Shown here one piece after another: positions 1 to 4,976 of a stretch of 5,717 bases of DNA. Numbering within the stretch: the stretch's first letter is position 1; each line of letters opens with the position of its first letter. The stretch comes from Butyrivibrio sp. (GTDB taxonomy: Bacteria > Bacillota > Clostridia > Lachnospirales > Lachnospiraceae): the NCBI GenBank assembly GCA_024688095.1, contig JAILEJ010000390.1, forward strand, positions 1 to 5,717, given 5' to 3'. The notes under the pieces were generated by a model, which searched no databases, was not told the DNA's origin, and was given only the letters and a program-made list of their open reading frames with translations. The position numbers were made by a program, and so were the translations under genes.

Positions 1-866
1 GTTGAAAGAATCGCTGCAATATCCTGATCAAGACGATTCTTAGGAAGTCTGTAATTTGGAATACCATAACGAAGCATTCCTCCAAGATGGTCTTTTTCTT
101 CAAATACAACAACCTTGTGTCCCATAAGAGAAAGATAATATGCCGCTGTAAGTCCTGAAGGACCACCACCTATTACTGCAACACACTTTCCTGTTGTTAC
201 GTTACATTCAGGCACCTTGACCTGATCTGCAGATATCTGATCTACTGCAAATTTCTTAAGCCCTCTGATATTTATAGGGCTGTCAAGAAAGTCTCTGCGA
301 CACTTCTCTTCACATGGATGCTCACAAATAAATGCACATGCTGTAGGGAAAGGATTATCCAATCTGATACAATTTATTGCATCTGCATATCTATGCTCTC
401 CAATAAGTGCAATATAGTTTGGAATATCAACATGGGCAGGACAATAAGAGATACACGGAATCTTCTGTCCAACCTCTGCCTGACATCGTTTATGATTTAT
501 ATGGCTCATGTACTCGTCTTTAAAAAGCTCAACGCTTTCAAGTACAATTCTTGCAGCCTCATATCCAATTGCACAGTCTGCCGTATCTTCAATAATATGA
601 CAAAGTTCAATCATATCATCGAGTACCTTTTGGTCAGCTTCTCCATTTACTATCATTCGAAGCATTTTTTCAACCTGCAGCAAACCATCACGACAAGGAA
701 CACATTTTCCGCAGCTCTGACTATGTGCACTCTGCAAAAAAGATAGCTGTACGACAAGCGGGCAGCTTCCAGGCGGGTTGCCTTTTACACGCTTGACATA
801 TCTATCAATGAATTTCATTGTCTTTTCATTCATTTCATTTTTATAAATTACTGTCTTTGAATGCAT
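1..866 (-). CDS. NuoF-type [4Fe-4S] domain fused to GltD-like FAD oxidoreductase (C-terminus cut by window edge)
   Basis: The frame is open from ATG 866 to the left edge, giving 288 residues of a longer protein. Residues about 34-115 match the iron-sulfur domain at the end of NADH dehydrogenase subunit NuoF: SCGKCVPCRDG supplies C52, C55 and C58, and DTADCAIG supplies C98. Residues about 125-210 match the iron-sulfur domain at the front of glutamate synthase small subunit (GltD): C138, C142-P and then C177, C181, C185, C189 (two clusters expected). From 228 a Rossmann FAD fold begins (GGGPSG at 233-238, acidic E256), followed by GGMLRYGIPNYRLP, a GltD-family signature. The NADH- and FMN-binding part of NuoF is absent. 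The family passes electrons between NAD(P)H and a partner subunit. Given the molybdenum genes upstream, I infer a formate dehydrogenase-type partner; an Sfr-like NADPH oxidoreductase or a hydrogenase subunit is possible. An in-frame TAA shortly upstream and a strong ribosome site support the start. Domain calls are firm, the physiological role is not. Confidence 0.88.
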   Translation of the reverse strand, partial: MHSKTVIYKNEMNEKTMKFIDRYVKRVKGNPPGSCPLVVQLSFLQSAHSQSCGKCVPCRDGLLQVEKMLRMIVNGEADQKVLDDMIELCHIIEDTADCAIGYEAARIVLESVELFKDEYMSHINHKRCQAEVGQKIPCISYCPAHVDIPNYIALIGEHRYADAINCIRLDNPFPTACAFICEHPCEEKCRRDFLDSPINIRGLKKFAVDQISADQVKVPECNVTTGKCVAVIGGGPSGLTAAYYLSLMGHKVVVFEEKDHLGGMLRYGIPNYRLPKNRLDQDIAAILS

Positions 867-870
867 GAAA

Positions 871-880
871 TCTCCTCTCC
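871..880 (-). promoter_or_regulatory. Ribosome binding site of the oxidoreductase gene
   Basis: On the minus strand GGAGAGGAGA lies four bases before ATG 866. It contains AGGAG at good spacing, so it fixes this ATG as the start. Confidence 0.75.
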
Positions 881-888
881 GTATTTAC

Positions 889-917
889 TAATAACCTAAT
901 AACCGTCTCTACTAACC
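889..917 (-). repeat. Three GGTTA(T/G)TA repeats in the oxidoreductase leader
   Basis: On the minus strand, GGTTAGTA (917-910), GGTTATTA (904-897) and GGTTATTA (896-889) occur in a row; the last two are a perfect 8-bp tandem. They lie between the predicted transcription start near 966 and the ribosome binding site at 880-871, so they would be in the untranslated leader. They could bind a regulator as DNA or RNA, or be chance low-complexity sequence. No known operator is recognised. Confidence 0.45.
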
Positions 918-959
918 TTTACTAAAATACCCTATTACTCTTTGCCATGTATTTTAGAA

Positions 960-973
960 TGTAAGTGCTTTCA
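960..973 (-). promoter_or_regulatory. cre-like box (CcpA operator) over the transcription start
   Basis: TGAAAGCACTTACA on the minus strand matches the catabolite-responsive element consensus TGWAANCGNTNWCA at 13 of 14 positions; the central G is an A. Its first base is the last base of the predicted -10 box, so bound CcpA would cover the start site. That is the usual repressing position. Another LacI/GalR-family regulator could use a similar site. Confidence 0.6.
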
Positions 974-1001
974 TTTTATCATCAAATTTTCGACCTAACA
1001 A
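973..1001 (-). promoter_or_regulatory. Predicted sigma-A promoter of the oxidoreductase gene
   Basis: On the minus strand a -35 box TTGTTA (1001-996) is separated by exactly 17 bases from a -10 box TAAAAT (978-973). A TG dinucleotide one base before the -10 makes it an extended -10 promoter. Transcription should start near 965-967, about 100 bases before ATG 866. The cre-like box begins at its last base. This is the best promoter I can see in the spacer. Confidence 0.6.
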
Positions 1002-1008
1002 TTAAAGA

Positions 1009-1036
1009 ATACCACTTTTTTTCTCATGAGTGATAT
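1009..1036 (-). terminator. Weak hairpin, possible terminator of the upstream operon
   Basis: On the minus strand ATATCACT (1036-1029) can pair with AGTGGTAT (1016-1009) with one G-U pair and a 12-base loop rich in A. A partly T-rich run, TCTTTAATTGTT, follows. The stem is AT-rich and the T run is broken, so it may end only part of the transcription from the mod-moa genes, or none. Confidence 0.25.
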
Positions 1037-1108
1037 TTTGGTAGAACATATAAAAATAATAGCAAGTTTTTGTTCAATTTTTTCAAATTAAATTGTCGGA
1101 TATTTAGA

Positions 1109-1122
1109 TGTAACCGCTTACA
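1109..1122 (-). promoter_or_regulatory. Perfect cre box (CcpA operator)
   Basis: TGTAAGCGGTTACA on the minus strand fits the cre consensus TGWAANCGNTNWCA at every position and is a near-perfect palindrome (TGTAA, four bases, TTACA). It sits 55 bases after the stop of the MOSC-MogA gene and about 107 bases upstream of the -35 box. It could act as an upstream activating site, form a loop with the second cre box, or block transcription coming from the mod-moa genes. Confidence 0.65.
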
Positions 1123-1177
1123 TAGTTTTGATTTTTCTTAACTATTTTATATAGTTTTTATTTTCAGATTGATCTTT

Positions 1178-2119
1178 TTATTTAGTATTATCATCTGTTC
1201 TTGCACATTCACCTTCGCGGCCTGTTAAAATACCCATGCCATGTGCAAGTGTAGGAAGAAGATAATCAAGACATTCCTTAACAGCCTTGGGACTTCCCGG
1301 AAGGTTTACGATAAGAGAATGTCCTCTTATTACTGAAACTGCACGGGATAGCATTGCACGGGATGTAATCTGAAGGCTGTTATAACGAATTGCTTCTGCT
1401 ATACCAGGTACATTTTTTTCACCTGCACGCATTGTAGCTTCTGGTGTGCAGTCTCTTTTAGAAAGACCTGTTCCTCCACTTGTAATTACAAGGTCAACTT
1501 TACTTTCATCAACAAATCTTACAAGCTCTTTGTAAATTTCTTCCTCTTCATCTGGAACTATTACAGTCTCTGTAACTTCATAGCCGGCAGCCTTAAGCTC
1601 TGTAGCTGCCGCAGGGCCGCTCTTATCTTCGCGCTCTCCCTTGCTTCCTTTATCACTACTAACAAGTACTGCTGCTTTGTAGCCATTTTTTTCTACAACT
1701 GTAAGCTCATCGCCGTTACTTACAACTCCGCCTCTTAGTACTACTGCAAAAACGCCTTCTCTTGGCATAATGCAGTCACCAACCATCTTACGAATGGCAC
1801 AGTCTGAGTGACATTCCTTTCCAATCTGTGTCATCTCAAGAAGCACATCACCGCATTTGAAAATTGTTCCAATTGGAAAAGATTTAAAATCAAATCCTTC
1901 AACAAGGAGATTTTCTCCAAAGGCTCCATCTTCAACTGTTGCTCCTCTTGCACGGAACTTTTCAACCTCGTCATAGGACAAAAGACTTACCTGTCTATGC
2001 CACTTTCCTGCATGAGCATCATTTTCCATGCCCCAGTCCTCAATAAGTCTGCAGCTTCCTACATCTCTCTTGGCGGTTCCTTTCTTTTCACTGATACATA
2101 CTGCCTTTATAATTCCCAT
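1178..2119 (-). CDS. MOSC domain fused to MogA/MoaB-type molybdopterin adenylyltransferase
   Basis: This is a 313-residue two-domain protein. Residues 1 to about 143 form a MOSC domain: it opens with MGIIKAVCISEKKGT, has GENLLVEG near 69-76, and a cysteine-rich segment (KECHSDC, then GDCIMPREGVFAV) around 101-126. MOSC domains are related to the C-terminal part of molybdenum cofactor sulfurase and are thought to bind the cofactor or carry sulfur. Residues about 147-296 form a MogA/MoaB fold, with TSGGTGLSKRDCTPEAT (213-229) and LPGSPKA (273-279), the molybdopterin-binding and adenylylation motifs; in E. coli MogA activates molybdopterin with AMP for molybdate insertion by MoeA. The gene follows moaA by 16 nt. 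The frame could begin at GTG 2143, overlapping moaA by 8 bases, but ATG 2119 has a ribosome site and matches the usual MOSC N-terminus. The chemistry of the MOSC half is unknown here. Confidence 0.9.
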   Translation of the reverse strand: MGIIKAVCISEKKGTAKRDVGSCRLIEDWGMENDAHAGKWHRQVSLLSYDEVEKFRARGATVEDGAFGENLLVEGFDFKSFPIGTIFKCGDVLLEMTQIGKECHSDCAIRKMVGDCIMPREGVFAVVLRGGVVSNGDELTVVEKNGYKAAVLVSSDKGSKGEREDKSGPAAATELKAAGYEVTETVIVPDEEEEIYKELVRFVDESKVDLVITSGGTGLSKRDCTPEATMRAGEKNVPGIAEAIRYNSLQITSRAMLSRAVSVIRGHSLIVNLPGSPKAVKECLDYLLPTLAHGMGILTGREGECARTDDNTK

Positions 2120-2123
2120 TTTT

Positions 2124-2133
2124 CCTGCCTTTC
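2124..2133 (-). promoter_or_regulatory. Ribosome binding site deciding the MOSC-MogA start
   Basis: GAAAGGCAGG on the minus strand puts GAAAGG eight bases before ATG 2119. No comparable site precedes the alternative GTG at 2143, so the shorter start is preferred. Confidence 0.6.
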
Positions 2134-2135
2134 TT

Positions 2136-3107
2136 TTACCCACCTATCTGATTCATACGCTTTAACTCAGTATCCTGTACATCTGCCTCTCCGAAGCAGT
2201 GCTCTTTTGGTTTCATATATATTGCTTTTTTTACAAGTTCCTGTATTTCCTCATCTGAGGCTCCTTCTCGAAGAGGTCCTTTAAGATCAACTCCGTCCTT
2301 GTAATAAAGGCAGAGCTTTAAACGGCCATCTGAAGTAAGCCTTAACCTGTTACAATCTGCACAAAATTTATGAGAAATCGGTGATATAAAACCGACTCTT
2401 CCTTTAAAACCCTCGAAGGCAAAATACTGTGCCGGGCCTTCTCCCATATATGGAAGTTCTGTTGCCTTACCATATTCTGCCTCCAGCTGCTCTAATATTT
2501 CTTTTGATGAAATGCCTGTAAACAGTCTTCCCTGTCCTATCGGCATTAGCTCAATAAATCTGACATCTATTTTTCTATCCCTTGAAAGACCTGCAAGTCT
2601 TGTAAATTCATCATCATTTAAGCCTTTGCAGGGAACACAGTTAAGCTTTATCTCCATTCCATTTTCATAGGCACTATCTATCCCTGAAATTACATCTTCA
2701 AGTTTGTCAAATCCTGTTATTTCCTGATATTTTTCCCTATCAAGTGTATCAATACTTATATTAAGATTAGTGAGACCTGCATCTATAAGTTCCGGCAAAA
2801 GCTGCGGAAGCATAACTCCATTAGTTGTAATTGCAAGCCTCTCTATCTCCGGGTACTCATGCATACTACGCACAAGGCCTGTCACATTTTTTCTAACAAG
2901 TGGCTCTCCACCGGTAAGTCTTATTTTTTTTATCCCCATTCCGGCCATTATCCCGGAAAGGCGTGCTATCTCTTCAAGTCTTAAAATCTCTTCATGCGGA
3001 ATCCCGGGGACTCCTCCAGGCGGCATGCAATACCTGCATCTAAGATTGCATTTATCTGTCACAGAGATTCGCAAATATTCAATTTTTCTTCCATACGTAT
3101 CTTGCAT
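2136..3107 (-). CDS. moaA: GTP 3',8-cyclase MoaA (radical SAM)
   Basis: MoaA carries out the first step of molybdenum cofactor synthesis, converting GTP to 3',8-cyclo-7,8-dihydro-GTP, which MoaC then turns into cyclic pyranopterin monophosphate. The 323-residue protein has the usual length. The N-terminal radical SAM cluster motif is C20-x3-C24-x2-C27 (DKCNLRCRYC), followed by the SAM-binding GGEP motif at 66-69. The second cluster, which binds GTP, uses C249, C252 and C266 (FCADCNRLRLTSDGRLKLC). The protein ends in the double glycine (322-323) that MoaA needs for catalysis. It therefore looks complete and active. It starts 15 nt after the modC stop, with GGGGAT as ribosome site, and ends 16 nt before the MOSC-MogA ATG, so it is probably cotranscribed with both. 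moaC is not in the window. Confidence 0.97.
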   Translation of the reverse strand: MQDTYGRKIEYLRISVTDKCNLRCRYCMPPGGVPGIPHEEILRLEEIARLSGIMAGMGIKKIRLTGGEPLVRKNVTGLVRSMHEYPEIERLAITTNGVMLPQLLPELIDAGLTNLNISIDTLDREKYQEITGFDKLEDVISGIDSAYENGMEIKLNCVPCKGLNDDEFTRLAGLSRDRKIDVRFIELMPIGQGRLFTGISSKEILEQLEAEYGKATELPYMGEGPAQYFAFEGFKGRVGFISPISHKFCADCNRLRLTSDGRLKLCLYYKDGVDLKGPLREGASDEEIQELVKKAIYMKPKEHCFGEADVQDTELKRMNQIGG

Positions 3108-3122
3108 TTGCTTATCCCCAAA

Positions 3123-4187
3123 TCATTCACTCATCCAGATTATCGCTTCATCCGGAATCTGCATTGTAATAGTCCTTCCATCCATATTCTCTTTAATATC
3201 ATTCCACATGGAAGGGTCTGTTTCATAAGTAAGAAGTGAATACTCAGTTTTTTCTTCAAGTCCCTTCGGAAAAAACTGAATCACCACAGAAAAGGTATCT
3301 TCAACCTCACGCACAATTTCGCTGTGAAGTATATTCTCTTTTCCAAATTCATTTCCATTTGTGACCATCTTAAGGTCATGGGCTCTAAAGCCTGCAAAAC
3401 GATATTCCTTATCTTTAAAAGGAGCATCGCAAAGCTTTATTCCCCAGTCAGTTGCAAAATAATTTCCATTCTCCTGTCTTTTAAGTCTTGTAACATTCTT
3501 GCAGCCTGTAAGAAGCGTAGATGCAAGTGTTTTGGGAGATTTGAAAAGCTCATGCTTTTCAGAAATATCTACTATGTGACCATTTTCCATTACTGCTATT
3601 GTATCTGTTAATCTGTAAACTTCGTTTCTATCATGAGAAACAAAGATAATCGGCGCTTTTACATCTTCTATAACTTCCATTATCTGTCTTTCAAGCCTCG
3701 CCTTTAAAAAGTTATCAAGCGCTGTAAAAGGTTCATCAAGAAGTATTGTTTCTGGGTTTGAGGAAAGCATTCTTGCAAGTGCCACCCTCTGCTTCTGACC
3801 TCCCGAAAGCTGATCCGGATACAAATCCTCAGTTCCTTCAAGAGCATATTTTTTTATATATTCCTTTGCCTTTCCCAAATCTTTTGAGCCGCATTTTACA
3901 TTCTGAAGCACAGTCATATTTGGAAACAGTGCGTAGTCCTGAAACAGATAGCCAACTTTCCTTTTTTGAGGTGGAAGATTGATTCCTTTTTCAGAATCAA
4001 ATAAGACTCTGTCATTTAATACAATCCTTCCTTCATCAGGTTTTTCTACTCCTGCAATGCATTTAAGTGTCATACTCTTGCCGCAGCCTGATGCCCCAAG
4101 AAGACCAAGTACGCTATTTTCTGTTTCAAAAGAAACATCAAGAAAAAAGTCACCTGTTTTCTTTTTTATATTTACTGATAATCCCAT
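3123..4187 (-). CDS. modC: Molybdate ABC transporter ATP-binding protein ModC
   Basis: ModC is the cytoplasmic ATPase that drives molybdate import through ModB. Its 354 residues carry all expected ABC motifs: Walker A GASGCGKS (31-38), Q-loop glutamine Q83 in LFQDYALFP, signature LSGGQ (127-131), Walker B ILLDEP with D151 and E152, D-loop ALD, and switch histidine H185. Residues about 229-354 form a C-terminal regulatory extension of the kind found in ModC and related importers, where a TOBE/Mop-type domain can sense oxyanion; I see the extension but cannot prove molybdate binding. The gene lies 65 nt after modB and 15 nt before moaA. AAAGG eight bases before ATG 4187 is its ribosome site and is part of a small hairpin. 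Sulfate or tungstate importers have similar ATPases, but modA and modB beside it favour molybdate. Confidence 0.93.
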   Translation of the reverse strand: MGLSVNIKKKTGDFFLDVSFETENSVLGLLGASGCGKSMTLKCIAGVEKPDEGRIVLNDRVLFDSEKGINLPPQKRKVGYLFQDYALFPNMTVLQNVKCGSKDLGKAKEYIKKYALEGTEDLYPDQLSGGQKQRVALARMLSSNPETILLDEPFTALDNFLKARLERQIMEVIEDVKAPIIFVSHDRNEVYRLTDTIAVMENGHIVDISEKHELFKSPKTLASTLLTGCKNVTRLKRQENGNYFATDWGIKLCDAPFKDKEYRFAGFRAHDLKMVTNGNEFGKENILHSEIVREVEDTFSVVIQFFPKGLEEKTEYSLLTYETDPSMWNDIKENMDGRTITMQIPDEAIIWMSE

Positions 4188-4193
4188 CTTTTT

Positions 4194-4206
4194 TACCTTT
4201 CAGGTA
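4194..4206 (-). promoter_or_regulatory. Small hairpin covering the modC ribosome binding site
   Basis: TACCTGAAAGGTA on the minus strand can fold into a 5-bp stem with a GAA loop. The right arm includes the AAAGG ribosome site of modC, so folding could reduce its translation relative to modB. The stem is short and may be chance. Confidence 0.3.
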
Positions 4207-4210
4207 TAAA

Positions 4211-4238
4211 GAATATTTTTGCATTTAATATTTTGCAG
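4211..4238 (-). repeat. Direct repeat between modB and modC
   Basis: On the minus strand TGCAAAATATT is followed three bases later by TGCAAAAATATT, the same unit with one extra A. It lies in the 65-nt modB-modC gap. Its role, if any, is unknown; AT-rich slippage is a simple explanation. Confidence 0.35.
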
Positions 4239-4252
4239 GTTATCTTCAAACC

Positions 4253-4906
4253 TTAGCCATGCTTTTTTTCAAGCAGATTTACCGCAATAAGAATTACAGT
4301 ACTGATTGCAAGATTTACAAATACCCAAATCATTGCTCCGGCATCATCATTAACTCTCCAAAGCTGATAAACAGTAGTTGCAATTGTTGCAGTTCTTCCC
4401 GGAGTATATCCAATAAGCATGCTGGTTGCACCATATTCTCCGAGTGCTCTTGCAAAAGAAAGAACAGTTCCTGCCAGTATTCCCTGTCTGCAAAGCGGCA
4501 TCCTGATTCTCCAGAAAATATATTTTTCTGAAAGTCCAAGGGTTCTTCCAGCATGGGCCAGGTTTTCATCAAAACTTTCAAATGCTCCCCTTGCAGTCCT
4601 GTACATTAAAGGAAAAGAAACTACAACCGCTGCAAGTATTCCTCCATACCAGCTCATTACAAACTGAATTCCAAACTGCTGCAGAAAATGTCCTATTGGG
4701 TGCTTTACTCCAAATATAAGCAGCAGAAAATATCCGCAAACTGTTGGAGGCAGCACCATAGGAAGTGTAAGCACAGCATCCAGTATTCCTTTCCATATAC
4801 CCGGCAGTCTATAGGCATAATATGCTGCAAATATTCCAGTAAAAAAGACGATCACGCAGGCAATTCCTGCAATACGAAGTGAATTCCACAAAGGGTACCA
4901 ATCCAT
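4253..4906 (-). CDS. modB: Molybdate ABC transporter permease ModB
   Basis: ModB forms the membrane channel of the importer as a dimer. The 217-residue protein is of normal length and very hydrophobic, with likely membrane segments near 11-33, 47-65, 83-105, 142-165 and 192-212. LPMVLPPTVCGYFLL (48-62) is a family signature. The cytoplasmic coupling (EAA-type) loop that contacts ModC lies at 117-138 (AHAGRTLGLSEKYIFWRIRMPL). LGEYGATSMLIGYTPGRT (155-172) matches the GEFGAT...G..PG segment typical of ModB and separates it from most other permeases. GGAGG eight bases before ATG 4906 supports the start. It lies 70 nt downstream of modA, across a strong hairpin, and 65 nt upstream of modC. Confidence 0.95.
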   Translation of the reverse strand: MDWYPLWNSLRIAGIACVIVFFTGIFAAYYAYRLPGIWKGILDAVLTLPMVLPPTVCGYFLLLIFGVKHPIGHFLQQFGIQFVMSWYGGILAAVVVSFPLMYRTARGAFESFDENLAHAGRTLGLSEKYIFWRIRMPLCRQGILAGTVLSFARALGEYGATSMLIGYTPGRTATIATTVYQLWRVNDDAGAMIWVFVNLAISTVILIAVNLLEKKHG

Positions 4907-4937
4907 CTTCTGTTCCTCCGTCTTATTTAATTTTATT

Positions 4938-4971
4938 ATGCAGGCAGGGCTTTCCTTTGCTCTGCCTGCAT
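4938..4971 (-). other. Strong intergenic hairpin between modA and modB
   Basis: Two 13-nt arms (4938-4950 and 4959-4971) pair with a single A-C mismatch around an 8-base loop. The main stem is 10 bp, GC-rich at its core (GCAGGCAG against CTGCCTGC). On the minus strand it is followed by AATAAAATTAAATAAG, not a T run, so it is unlikely to be a normal terminator. It starts 5 bases after the modA stop. Such hairpins after a binding-protein gene commonly protect the upstream message from 3' decay, which would give more ModA than ModB and ModC; that role is inferred here. Confidence 0.75.
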
Positions 4972-4976
4972 TTAAA

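Larger units (their letters stand above)
867..1177. other. 311-nt AT-rich regulatory spacer, no gene
   Basis: No coding sequence is credible here on either strand. The spacer separates the mod-moa block from the oxidoreductase gene and holds the promoter, two cre boxes, leader repeats and weak hairpins listed separately. It also has a short palindrome CTCATGAG (1023-1030) and A-tract-rich DNA around 1060-1090 (minus-strand TTGAAAAAATTGAACAAAAAC), which may bend or hold a second weak promoter. I see no molybdenum cofactor riboswitch and no strong intrinsic terminator. Confidence 0.7.

Noticed and set aside
318..746. Plus-strand open frame of 142 codons
   Set aside because: It lies fully antisense to the oxidoreductase gene, whose domains and cysteine motifs are clear, and its translation resembles no family I know.
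1049..1077. Second promoter (TTGAAC, 17 nt, TTTATA) in the spacer
   Set aside because: The -10 matches only three of six consensus bases; in such AT-rich DNA this is expected by chance, and a better promoter lies at 973-1001.
1140..1156. AACTAT-ATAAA-ATAGTT hairpin just after the MOSC-MogA stop, as the operon terminator
   Set aside because: The stem is only six weak base pairs and on the minus strand it is followed by AAGAAAAATC, not a T run. The T-rich side faces the plus strand, where there is no gene to end.
867..1177. Molybdenum cofactor riboswitch in the spacer
   Set aside because: The spacer is very AT-rich with only short weak stems; I see no multi-stem GC-containing fold of the Moco RNA type.
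1808..2284. Plus-strand open frame crossing the moaA and MOSC-MogA junction
   Set aside because: It is antisense to two well-supported genes. Similar plus-strand frames opposite moaA, modC and modB were left out for the same reason.
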